Shown here: positions 20,453 through 30,131 of the stretch, in pieces
How positions within the stretch are numbered: the stretch's first letter is position 1
How the letters are laid out: each line of letters begins with the position of its first letter
Source: Symsagittifera roscoffensis
Lineage: Eukaryota; Xenacoelomorpha; Acoela; Convolutidae
Length of the DNA: 64,000 nucleotides
Direction of reading: 5' to 3'
NCBI RefSeq assembly: GCF_963678635.1
Contig: NC_087062.1
Span: forward strand, 1,614,001 to 1,678,000
Notes under the pieces: model-generated
Databases searched by the model: none
What the model was told of the DNA's origin: nothing
What the model saw: only the letters and a program-made list of their open reading frames with translations
Translations under genes and position numbers: made by a program

Positions 20453-21733
20453 GTTTTGTGTCTCCTCTTAGTCGGTCTTCATCGGCAAGGCGTAACCAAG
20501 CTTCTTTCCACGCTGGATTGAAACCGTGGTATTCAATGTGTTCAATAATACACTGACACACAGTACGTTTCGCGTTACCGAGAAGCTCCGGTCTAAAATC
20601 ACCGACCTCTAACTATTTGGATTCGGTACTAAACAAACCTGTTAACTATCACTTACCGAATTCAAATTTCTCATTCTAAAAATAGCTACCACTGCTTGTC
20701 CCGGCTGTAGTTTTACTTTTCAGTCTAAAAAAAATGGTACCTTGTTTTCGTCTGTTATTATTCTATTAATTGGTTTCTTAACATACTTCCGATCCGGGTT
20801 CCTAATCCTTATTACACCGTTGTTCAAGTCAATCATCACGTCAAAATTCCTGACAAAATCTCTGCCCAAATTGAATTGGTCGGCGTCGTCCAGATTCTCT
20901 ACCACCAGGAAGCTCATCCAAAGATCCCGTCCTCCCATGTGGAGGACCGTTATTGGTGTTCTTCCGGCTACGTAAATCGCTCCTCGATTGGCTGCTGCCA
21001 GTCGGAGATTCGTCGGAATTAGATCTTTCCTCGTAAAGCCCATTCTTTCCCAATTGTTTATCGGCATCACACTGACTACAGCTCCTGTGTCCAGAAGCCC
21101 TGTGACTCCAATTTTCTTTCCATTGGTGTCGAGCAGATGTGCAGTCACATCTGCTTCGTATCCAATGTGCACTGCGTCTTGCTCCATCATGGCGTCATGA
21201 CTTATCCTGCGGACTTTGAGTTCCTCCTCACCCAAATAGATCTGTCCTATCTGGTCACTGTCTGTTGTTACATATGTCCTAATGTAGATACTGATTCCAT
21301 CTACGTTCAGCATCACTTTATACGGTCCATAGACTTCCACGTAGCGCCCGTGAAGCTTCTTTATGCGAGGTCCACCTGTTGTTAGTAGCGCTCGCCCAGC
21401 TCTCGACTCAGTGCGTGGCTCCACCTGCGTCAGATAATCTGCATTTGTGTCCAAATGCATCAAAGTGAACTCTGATGGTTCACTCAGATTTCTGATTACC
21501 TGGTGTCCCGCTACCGAGATTATTGACTGTATTTTGCTTCCTTGTGGCACCATACCTAACCTCTGCCCGGATATCACCATAAAATTCATGCTCAAACTAC
21601 TCGGTCTACTAGGTGCCTTTGTTTCTTCGACTTCTGTTGCCTCGAAGGTATTCAGCTTCTCCTGTAGTTTCTCATTTTTCAGTTCGAGCTTCACTTTTTG
21701 CTCGATCTTTTTCGTTACCAGTTCCTGCTGCAC
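20453..21733 (-). pseudogene. Aspartic protease and PR-RT connector, copy A
   Basis: The frame 20720-21733 (337 aa) starts in an alpha-helical stretch that follows the zinc knuckle. It contains TGLLDTGAVVSVMP, the retropepsin D-T-G at 21083-21091, and LGRDFVRNFDVMIDL, the flap and C-terminal strand. The connector continues in broken frames to 20453 with words found intact in copy B. The active-site triplet is intact, unlike copy B, where Gly is changed to Arg. Confidence 0.8.
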
Positions 21734-21978
21734 CCTGTTTAGAGCATCCTTCGCGGCTGCCCTAAATCAATCTTGAAGTCATCCGCCGCAGTCACCGGTT
21801 AAGGTTCACATTTCTCCTCTGTTCACGCCTGCATTTTCTTCGTTGCCAGCTCTTGCGGTTTTTCTTTCCTGCGCTCCTCCGCCTCACTCAATAGGGGAGC
21901 CTTGCTGGCTTTCACACCTGATAGAACTTCCTCATGTCTTGGATGCTTGATGTCTGCTACAGCATCCCAGAATTGCGG

Positions 21979-22194
21979 TTAATCCGATTTCAAATGACCT
22001 TCCAAGTTGCAAAAGAAAAACCTCGGGCCGAATTTTGCAATTACTCCTCTCATGAAATCTTCATGATCGACTTCTGACGCATCTTCGTCCTCGAGGCTAA
22101 AGCCTATTGCTTTCATGGCCTGTTTGGAAGTTGGGCATGCTGACACATGATGGTCCGTCGAACTGCAATTTGCACAAGAGCGCCTCTTGTCCAT
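21979..22194 (-). pseudogene. Nucleocapsid CCHC zinc knuckle, copy A
   Basis: SCANCSSTDHHVSACP fits C-x2-C-x4-H-x4-C. A second, half-degenerate knuckle follows (FFFCNLEGHLKSD): the first Cys position is Phe and the frame stops before the last Cys. Zinc knuckles of this type bind genomic RNA in Gag. The frame continues brokenly to the protease (21734-21978). Confidence 0.8.
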
Positions 22195-22290
22195 ATCGTC
22201 CCTCAGCTTATACCAGTTGTTCCCTTGGTTTGCTGGTCCGCTGTTAAAATTGCTATAATTGTTCTTGTAATATCCAGATCTCGATGGAGG

Positions 22291-22740
22291 TTACAATAAA
22301 AGATATTCTTTTGACTTGAGCCTCAACTCCTCTGGTCTTGGCGCATTGGTTGATAGTGGTGTGTAATGTGTTGCTAACATTGTTCGAAATTCATCATTCT
22401 TCACACCATCGATGAATTTTGAGGCTACCGCCAGGTTCATCCTCCTGTTCGACTCATCCGGTTGGCTACGCCTTCTAAGCATCTCCAAATCGTCTAGAAA
22501 CTTGTCTATCGTCTCATCGTCTCGTTGCCTCCTTTTCTCGAAGCGCATCATTGCTTGGTGTCCCTGCACCCCTGAGCCAAAACGATTTAACAAGATTTCA
22601 AAGATTTTCTCAGCAGTATCCCGCTGATATTGCTTTTTGGCCATCACACAGTTTAGGGCTGTCCCTTCCAAGTTAGTGGTGAGCGCACTGCACTCCTGCC
22701 TTTTTGACAGGTGTTCTTACTCAAAATGCAGTTAGTTTCA
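22291..22740 (-). pseudogene. Gag capsid-like domain, copy A
   Basis: The frame 22291-22671 includes LEGTALNCVMAKK, KIFEILLNRFGSG and the MRFEKRRQRDDETIDKFL helix, the standard retrotransposon Gag/capsid pattern of Ty3/gypsy elements. It is followed in another phase by a few residues and then the zinc knuckle. The upstream part before 22740 is broken. Confidence 0.75.
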
Positions 22741-22961
22741 TCACCTCTATCCAGGTGTCAATGCAGCCATCAGATTCGTCCTTATAGCATCTTGGTTTCT
22801 TGAAGACCCTTCTGGACTTTTCACTGCGTTCATTGGTTCTGGATAACCTCGTCAGGAATGTCTCCAAAGACCTGTTTAAGGTTTAAAAGCTGGGGCCACT
22901 GCCGTATCATCTCTTGAGTGCTCCGCCTGAGTATCATCGCCCCCTGATAAGGGTTCTGTAT

Positions 22962-24233
22962 TTAGTATATCCCTTCTATCCGAATCGCTGGATTGTTTAC
23001 ACCTTCGCCCACATGACTCCTCCCTGGGTTCGCATGTGTCCTGTTACTAGAATCCTCTCTCCCAGTCGCATGTGTGCCTTGCGTCGGTCGTTCGTTTGAG
23101 GTCTCTTTGTTGCCTGTTGAACTTGCTCTGCTGTTTGGGCCCCATGTTCTATTATCCCTTGTGGCATAGCCTGATGAACTGCCCCTACCTCTAGTGGATC
23201 CAAATGTCCTCCTCCTTTCATGGTCATTGAAGTTCTCCTTCGGTTCCCTGCTGGGACTCCCCGAATTCGGTTCCCCTTCTCTTGATCCACTCCTGCTGCC
23301 TAGTAGCCCGTCCAACCTGTCCATGTTAGCCTGAATTCGCCTTTCCATCATCGCATCTATCTTTGCGTCAAGAGTCCCAAGAGTCTGCTCTTGTTGAGTT
23401 CTCAACTTCGCCATGTCGTATCTTAAGCGTAACTCTCTCTGTTCCGCTTCTCTTGTCATTCGCGACAAGTTCTTCGCTATGTGTTCATCCGTTCTTTCCT
23501 TCAAGCGTTTTTCGCTTCTACCTACTTCTTGTCTATTGCGGTTTATTTCTTCCCGCAGACTTTCTCTTCCCACGCGGACTGCTCTCTCTAGTTCACTCAT
23601 TCTTATGGACATCTGTTCATTTTTCTCTCCTATACTGCCCACTATATTGTTCAAGGCTTCTTCCATTGATGCTCCGTTCTCTACTAGTGGCGTCACAAGT
23701 GGCGGTGTCACCCTGTCGTTCTCATGTAGCTTGGTGCTGGTCGAGATTCGGGCTTTGATTCTCTGCCTCGACGTTTTTTCATTATCCACATCTGGATCCG
23801 CCGATGCGTTGCTTAGCCCTATGTTTCTATTCTCCCCAGTTCGCGTTCCCGAATTTGTCATACTCACAAAGTCTCTTGAGTGGCCTGATGTGTTTGTGAT
23901 TTTGCTTATTGTCCTCACCACACCAAATTTGTCCATGGTTGCAGTCTCTCTGTCGGTGTATGCCTCAATCTCCTGGATCGAACTATTGAGGCTGACTCGA
24001 GATCCAAATTCAACTTGCTCATCATCGTCCTCTTCTTCCTCTTGGGATTCACCTTCATCTCCTGTACCCACTCCCATGGTGAATGGAAAGATGATTCTGA
24101 AAGTGTTCTTCACACTTTCTGAGAACGATGAGGACGTTGCCCGTTTCTCCGTCACGCCTGCCATCATGGTGTTGTCTGTGGGAGATCTTCTAGTTGCCAC
24201 AATTTCAATAGAGATGTCGGAGAGTTCCGACAA
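22962..24233 (-). CDS. Gag N-terminal half with coiled coil, copy A
   Basis: An intact 423-residue frame. Residues about 60-90 are very acidic (QEEEEDDDEQ), and about 190-290 form a strong coiled coil with many Arg/Glu heptads (SEKRLKERTDEHIAKN). The rest is Gly/Ser/Arg/Asn-rich. It precedes the capsid-like domain with only broken residues between, so it is the matrix-like part of Gag. The start chosen by the frame is internal: the same protein continues upstream in 24327-24593 after a shift. Confidence 0.75.
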   Translation of the reverse strand: MSELSDISIEIVATRRSPTDNTMMAGVTEKRATSSSFSESVKNTFRIIFPFTMGVGTGDEGESQEEEEDDDEQVEFGSRVSLNSSIQEIEAYTDRETATMDKFGVVRTISKITNTSGHSRDFVSMTNSGTRTGENRNIGLSNASADPDVDNEKTSRQRIKARISTSTKLHENDRVTPPLVTPLVENGASMEEALNNIVGSIGEKNEQMSIRMSELERAVRVGRESLREEINRNRQEVGRSEKRLKERTDEHIAKNLSRMTREAEQRELRLRYDMAKLRTQQEQTLGTLDAKIDAMMERRIQANMDRLDGLLGSRSGSREGEPNSGSPSREPKENFNDHERRRTFGSTRGRGSSSGYATRDNRTWGPNSRASSTGNKETSNERPTQGTHATGREDSSNRTHANPGRSHVGEGVNNPAIRIEGIY

Positions 24234-24593
24234 TTCCTCTCGGTCCAGTGTCCCGGTGGAAGTGGCAAAATCTTGGCCTTGTTCTGCCGGAGTAGATTCA
24301 TTCGCCAGCCTTCTGTTTCCTCTCCCCTACGGTCCATGTAATTCCCGGTTCTCATTAATGGCGTGGTCCGGATGGAACTCAACTTCTAGCATAGCTTTTC
24401 GCTCTTTTGAGGACTTTTGACTTCTGATTTCAACCATTCTGCCTGAAATCGTCTCCCCTTTGTCGGTCCGGGTTCGTGTGATCCGTTCCACAAAGGGTCG
24501 GTCGGTCATTGCTTTTCTTTGCTTTTCAGGTATGAACTTCCTGGAGCTATCACCTAGTTTAGGTATCCTTGACTTGTCTAGACTCATTTTCAA
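24234..24593 (-). pseudogene. Gag N-terminus, copy A
   Basis: The frame 24327-24593 begins MKMSLDKSRIPK; the homologous protein in copy B begins at MSLDKSRIPK. It is short and basic (KQRKAMTD, RITRTRTDKG). A frameshift near 24330 separates it from the rest of Gag. The upstream leader has stops in all frames, so this is the best candidate for the real Gag start. Confidence 0.7.
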
Positions 24594-25320
24594 TTCATCA
24601 CTTCTTACTGCCTATACACTCAATTTGATTGCTAGTGTCCTTTTAGTTTGACTACTGATAATAATAACAAAACACAATACATTCCAAAAGTTTCTATTAA
24701 ATAGTGACCATGAATCCTTGTATGTTATCACAGTACATCTTATATACAATTTATTCACAATAATCGATTATTAGTCGTAAGATTTGAGAACTAGCACAGT
24801 ATGATGATATCAGTCAATTTAAAAGATAGTATATTCACTACCCAACCAAGAACCAATTGCTGATTTAAAACCAGAAATAACAAAATGAGAATATTTCTAT
24901 GAAAAACGTATGTGTATTGTATTTTTAGTTGGTCGCAGTACAATAGTCGAACTTCTGCACCAAACAGACGAAACTTGAAGGCAGTAATTTTCTCAAGTGG
25001 GCGTCTATTGCACCCTTCGAGTCTTCTGTTACCTATCTGCCTTCGGACTGCCCGAGCTGGACCTACTAAAATCCTCAGGGCAGTCAATTTTCTCAAAAAC
25101 GCTTTGGGTTTCAATCCACACCAATGAGTTACACACTCTTTTTTAATTTAGACTTAGTGTCGGGAATATCCGAGTTTGGACCTGTTTTGTTTTGGTCTAG
25201 TCTTTTTTTGAAAGGCAAGTAACCAGTGCAGTCAGTGGTTCCTAGCCTGTCTCTTAATAACCTAACACCCCTCACTCTTAACTTTTCTTCTGTTTAGCTA
25301 AGTCGTTTAACAAAAAAAAA

Positions 25321-25562
25321 ATACCCCTCCGGGTTGACAAAAACAGTACCCCTCCGGATTGGCAAAAATAGGACCCCTCCGGATTGGCAAAATTGAGACC
25401 CCTCCGGATTGGCAAAAAATAGGACCCCTCCGGATTGGCAAAATTGAGACCCCTCCGGATTGGGACCCCTCTGGGTTAGCTAATTTAAGATCCCTCCGGA
25501 TTGGGACCCCTCCGAATTAGGAAAAGTTTGGACCCCTCCGGATTGGGACCCCTCCGGTTTTG
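25321..25562 (+). repeat. Array of ACCCCTCCGGATTG motifs, unit 1
   Basis: Eleven copies of a core ACCCCTCC(G/T)G(A/G)(A/T)T(T/A) word in 242 bases, mostly 15-26 bases apart, several followed by GGCAAAA. The spacing is irregular, so it is a cluster of a motif and not a simple satellite. Isolated copies continue at about 25609 and 25677. Confidence 0.8.
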
Positions 25563-26117
25563 TAAAAATAGCTTTTCGAGACTTCCTTGATTTTCAACCT
25601 GTAACCCTCCGGATACGTTCCCCGATGCTATTATGCTGTCTGTATCAACTAGGAAGGGTATGTGGTCCTTCCATTGACCCTTCCGGATTGCTAACGGTGA
25701 AGGGTCTTATCGCTAGCCTAATTTCGGCTCGAGCAAGGTTTTCTGGTGCCTTTAGCCTTCCCTAATCTTCAGAACAGCGTAAAATTGCCTTATTCAACCT
25801 TCTACTCTTTGGTAGGCGTGAAAGGGCTTTCCAAAATTTTTTTTATAAAACGTGAGGGGTCTTAAGTCAGTCGCAGTACAATAGTCGAACTTGCTTTATA
25901 AAGAAAGAACTTTCCCTGCTTGGTGTTGCACCAAAAGACGAAACTTGAGGGCAGTAATTTTCTCAAGTGGGCGTCTATTGCACCCACCGAGTCCAGTGTT
26001 ACCTATCTGCCTTCGGACTGCCCGAGCTAGACCTACTAAAATCCTCAGGGCAGCCACTTTTCTCAAAAACTTTTCAGATTTCAATCCACTCCAATGAGTC
26101 TTTTTTTGAAAGGCAAG

Positions 26118-26275
26118 TTACCCCTCCGGTTTGGGATCCCTCTGCGTTAGCAAATGTAAGACCCCTCCGGATTAGGACCCCTCCGGTTTTGTTAAATCAA
26201 GACCATTCCGGATTGGGACCCCTCCGAATAAGGAGAACAAATTTTGACCCCTCCGGATTGGGAGCCCTCCGGTTT
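26118..26275 (+). repeat. Array of ACCCCTCCGGATTG motifs, unit 2
   Basis: Eight variants of the same core word in about 160 bases (for example 26158, 26176, 26217, 26245). Further single copies lie at about 26320, 26392, 26957, 27432, 27663 and 27695. The same word also flanks the palindrome in the LTR at 2213-2225. Confidence 0.8.
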
Positions 26276-28233
26276 TGTAAAAATAGCTTTTCTGAGACTT
26301 CCTTAATTTTCAGTCTATATCCCTCCGCATACGTTCTCCGATGCTATTATGCTGTTTGTATCAACTAGGAAGGGTATGTGGTCCTTCCCTAGACCCTTCC
26401 GGATTGAAGTTAATCCTCTTATTTGACAATTCACGCTAACGGTGAAGGGTCTTATCGCTAGCCTAATTTCGGATCTATCAAGGTTTTCTGGTGCCCTTAG
26501 CCTGTCCTCTTGTTCTAGTACAGCTTAAAATTGCCCTATTTAACCGTTTCTATCTTTTCGTAGGGTGTAAGGGCTTTCAAAAAATTTTTATAAAACGTGA
26601 GGGGTCTATACTCCCAAATTGGTGATTTTGCTAAAAACAATCTCAAAAAATTTTCACGCCCACTTTTTTGAATAATTTTTGTTTCTATTAGTAAGCTCAG
26701 CTAATTTCTGATCTAATGGTACCAAGATCAACTGGATCTGTCCAGTAATTCCAAAGTTATTGACCAAAACGTCTTTTTTCTAAAGTCAAGAAATTTCTCT
26801 CTTATAGGTTCCGCCTAATTTTTTCCGCAATTCTGTTCTTTTCGACCTAAAAATTATTGATCCGAGCTTAGAAGGCCTATACTCTTCTAGTTAAATGCAA
26901 AAAATTTGATCTGAAACGCTTTAGTTGAAAAATTTGCGAAAAACTATGCTATTTGGACACCTCCGGATTGATGAATCCTTTGAATCAAACATGTTAAGTT
27001 CGATTTCTCTGTAATCCGGAAGGCTTTTGGGAAACGGGTTTTAAAACCTGTAGAATCACTAGTGGAAGTTGTCCGAACAACTATTTTTACTGTCTTAACT
27101 CAAAAATTTCAAAAAAATTTCTGATTTTATATTGTTCCGTTTTCTCAAAAATCGCGAAAAGTCGGTTTTTGGTACCAAAATAGTTCCAACCACTTCTGAA
27201 CTAAACTCAACCGTTTACACCTTTTATACTAGAACAGTTACGATGTAACTCACTAATTTAGCGCTTTCTTCCGTTTCAAAAAATATCGATATTTCAAAAA
27301 TCGCGATTTGTGGGGGGATCAAAATATCGCTATTTTGACACTAAAAACCGGTCCGCTTACTGTGTTTTTCACTGAAAAAGAATATAGGAGTATCAATATA
27401 GGCTATATAAGTCATAATATTAGTAATAATATACCCCTCCGGGTTTGTTCAATATCCGAATTATGGTGCTTAATTCGGATTTTCGCAGTTCGGTGAAGGG
27501 TCACTACAGTGCAGCACTGTCGAGCCCCCCACAGATTACTATCTTACTTTTTGTACCAAAAGGGATACAAAACTTGTTAACGATACCCAATAGTCGATTG
27601 TTGTTGTCGTTGAGCCCCTTCTTGTTGCTCCTTGTACTGCTTGCCGGATCAGTCTTCTCCCAAGACCCTTCCGGATTGAGCGCAAATCAGCAGACCGTTC
27701 CGGATTGAGTGCAAATTAGCATTAACGTGCTTAAATACCCAATTAACCCTACAGTACAAGCCTCACAAACGGGCTACAAAAATGATCGTAACAATCCTGA
27801 TCGATATAAATGCCTGTAACAACAATATATCTGTCAACAACAACTGGGAGGGTCGGATCACATCTTGTCTGGGGGGATGATTTCTACTGATTTTTTTTAC
27901 ATTTTTTTTTGGTTTTTTCGGTTACTTTTTATGTTTTTTGTTTTTCTTGGTTACTATACTACTTTTTGTTTGGTTTTATATATATCTTTAAGTGTTTTTG
28001 GTCACAAACCTCTCAGGGAACGAGGGGACGGCCAATCCCCCCACGCTTCCTGGAACGCGAATTTTCGGTCTTGACTATGTTAAAAAGCTATTCACGGTAA
28101 TTCGGAAGGCTTTCGGGTTCCGAATTACCCTTCCGCCCCGGCGGTTAGGGCCTATTAAGGTTGTTATTATGAGCATCCGCTCGGCGCGGAGTTCTCGTTA
28201 ACGGTTCTGCCGGTCATGATGTTAAAAAAGAAT

Positions 28234-28250
28234 AACACCCAGGAGCGCCA
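28234..28250 (-). other. Candidate primer-binding site
   Basis: In the element direction, 12 bases after the LTR-like end (28263), lies TGGCGCTCCTGGGTGTT. It begins with TGG, the complement of a tRNA 3' CCA. The gap to the LTR is wider than the usual few bases, and I cannot match it to a tRNA by eye. Confidence 0.25.
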
Positions 28251-28262
28251 TAAAAACATCTA

Positions 28263-28976
28263 TGTAAGATTCGCCCGGAAGTACATATCGACGAAAAGTA
28301 AAGCTAGGTTCTAAGACGACTGGCCAGCGACTAAACAGAGCTCTACATGCTTTTCACCGTCTCTACCAAAGCCAGTTCTTTTGGTGGTCTTTTCAACATC
28401 GGGTCGGCAAAAACGTTACTGCTCTCCGGCTTCGACCAGAACGCTCAAATTAACCTAATTACTTGCAAAATTAGTGAGCTTATGGCTGGGTCTCACTATC
28501 CCCGGACCACGAGGTCACTCCTAAAAACAGGGCTACTACTACTTATTATATTACTATTGTTTTTGTTCAGTAGATAAAAATCATCATCTCCATCGAAGAA
28601 GGATCAACGCTTTCCCCTAACTCCTAGCTTCTCATCGTCGTAAAATCATTGCAACTGGGAGCGGTCTCTGCTAACTCTGCTATTCGTTGTTGTTTTTTTA
28701 TCACAATTCTCGTACTTATCACTATCGCAACTATTGTTGTTCTGATTTAATTCTGGATTTCTTCCAAAATGGCCGATTTTGACGTTTCTCAGAAATACGA
28801 CTTCATCGTTCGAAATTTTAAAAATGCAAACTACCAGAATATTCTAGCCTTCACAGTTTGACTAATCGTCTCAATAACGTCACTAATCTCTCCAAATTGT
28901 CAATTCGGAAGGTTAGCTGCTAACTATTCGAAATCGCCGAATCTGCATTTTCGTTCATTCTGGTCGAATGTCACAT
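28263..28976 (-). repeat. Partial 5' LTR-like copy of element A
   Basis: Matches 1746-2650 from TGTAAGATTCGCCCGG on, including CTAGGTTCTAAGACGACTGG and the ACTACTACTTATTATATTAC part. About 200 bases equivalent to 2127-2330, with both inverted repeats, are deleted at about 28647. It ends at 28976 (ATGTCACATAC), where the CR1-like fragment begins and the rest of the LTR is missing. Confidence 0.7.
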
Positions 28977-30131
28977 ACATCGAAATCTCCAGGGCCCGAC
29001 GAAATTCACCCGAAACTTCTTCTTGAATTGAGAGATTTCCTGAATCAAATTCTATCAAAAATTTTTAACAAATCTTGGAACGAAACCAAGCTACCTGAAG
29101 ACTGGAAACTTGTTCACATTTTCTCTATCTTCAAAAAAGGAAAAAAACCGTAAGCTGAAAACTATCGTTCAATAAGCTTAACATCAAAATTTGGGAAATA
29201 TTAGAGAAAATAGTTAGAGCACATCTTATGGAACATCTAGAAAAAACTTAAGTCCTTGTAAATAAACAGTTTGGTTTCCTGCCCTGTAGATCATCACAAT
29301 TACAACTACTGAGAGTTATGGATGGTTTCACAAAAACAATAGCTAGTCGCCGAGAAACGGATGTTATCTACTTGGACTTCAAGAAAGCATTCGACTTGTT
29401 TCCGCACAAAACAGTGATAGGAATCCTAAAACAAACAGGAAAAACACTGAGCTGGATCAACGAGTTTTCATCGACAAGACGACAAAGAATTGTGATAAAC
29501 GATAGTTGATCTGAAGGGAATTATGTTCAGTAGGACTCCGAAGGGATCTGTACTGGGACCTGTTTTGTTTGTAATATTTATAGTTTCAATGCAAACACAG
29601 TCAAATCAAATTTGTATTAATTTGCAGACGATGCAAACTATACAGAGAAATTATCAGTGACAAAGACGTTGAATTGCTGCAAGAAGATCCAACAAAACTG
29701 GAAGAATGGTAAAAAATAGTCTTTTGCATTTTAAAGAAGACAAATGTGTACATATGATGAGCTTGAATGGAAGATCAAATCGTGAAATAAGATTACATGA
29801 ATTTTACAATAAATAGCTTGAAACGGTAAGAGAAGAAAAACACCTTGGAGTGATCATCGATAGTAAACTCTCCTATGATTCTCATATCTTTGCAAAAGTT
29901 GGAAAGGGCAAACTCTATCATTGCAGTTTATAAGAAAACATTCATCAGAATAACTCTATCTGTGTTTTTAAATGCTCATAAAGGCCTCATAAGTCCTCAT
30001 TTGGAGTTATGTAATCAAGCCTGTTACCCGCAATTAAAGAGGAACACAAGATTAATCTAAAAGGTGCAACGACGAGCGACACGAATAGTGCAAGGGCTGC
30101 AGACACTAAACTACAATCAAAGGTTAAATCC
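28977..30131 (+). mobile_element. CR1/Jockey-like non-LTR retrotransposon fragment (RT)
   Basis: Broken frames give an RT in order: SPGPDEIHPKLLLEL, LPEDWKLVHIFSIFKKGKK, VIYLDFKKAFDLFPHKT, GSVLGPVLFVIFI (about 29546), FADDANYT (29621-29644, the catalytic DD), EKHLGVIIDSKLSYDSHI, and a C-terminal stretch with NQACYPQLKRNTRLI. Frames 28968-29153, 29318-29509 and 29875-30060 cover parts. The endonuclease and ORF1 are absent, and so is the extreme C-terminus. It ends directly at the protease region of copy C, so both borders are recombination or deletion scars and not insertion ends. Confidence 0.85.

Larger units (their letters stand above)
24928..26610. repeat. Tandem duplication in the leader (about 0.75-0.95 kb units)
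   Basis: Unit 1 (about 24928-25867) and unit 2 (25868-26610) share, in the same order: the GTCGCAGTACAATAGTCGAACTT start, the LTR-adjacent CTATCTGCCTTCGGACTGCC part, the TTTTTTTGAAAGGCAAGT word, a C-rich motif array, then GATGCTATTATGCTGT and AACGGTGAAGGGTCTTATCG. Unit 2 keeps the extra GCTTTATAAAGAAAGAAC that copy B also has (63773-63790). Unit 1 has lost it but has more motif copies. The window ends inside the same unit in copy B. Confidence 0.8.
24594..28262 (-). other. Long 5' leader of copy A
   Basis: About 3.7 kb without a credible coding frame between gag and the LTR-like sequence. It contains the TAGTGACCATGAA word (24702-24714), a tandem duplication (24928-25867 and 25868-26610) and the ACCCCTCCGGATTG arrays. 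An AT-rich part follows, with perfect palindromes AAATATCGATATTT (27281-27294) and AAATCGCGATTT (27298-27309). Some of it could belong to the LTR; the boundary rests on the TGTAAGATTCGCC word at 28263. Confidence 0.6.
1746..28976 (-). mobile_element. Copy A: giant Ty3/gypsy-like LTR retrotransposon
   Basis: From right to left the copy has: partial LTR-like sequence (28263-28976), a 3.7-kb leader with motif arrays, gag (24593 to about 21979), protease, RT, RNase H, integrase and macro-like tail (21733-15303), a short untranslated gap, the long ORF2 (14993-3482), and the 3' LTR-like terminus (3480-1746). The order PR-RT-RH-INT is that of Ty3/gypsy elements. At about 27 kb it is far longer than the usual 5-10 kb, partly because ORF2 contains a 2.5-kb internal duplication. 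Many stops and frameshifts show it is dead. The outer end of the right-hand LTR-like copy is lost at the CR1-like fragment, so no target-site duplication can be checked. Confidence 0.85.

Noticed and set aside
23413-24420. A 335-residue plus-strand frame opposite gag, Ser/Leu/Phe-rich, membrane-protein-like in look
   Set aside because: It is the complement of the Arg/Glu-rich coiled coil of Gag, which gives Ser/Leu-rich reverse readings. It is only partly kept in copy B (62239-62826).
25321-26275. CRISPR-like array
   Set aside because: The repeated word is short and variable, spacers are irregular and low-complexity, there are no cas genes, and the context is a eukaryotic retroelement leader.
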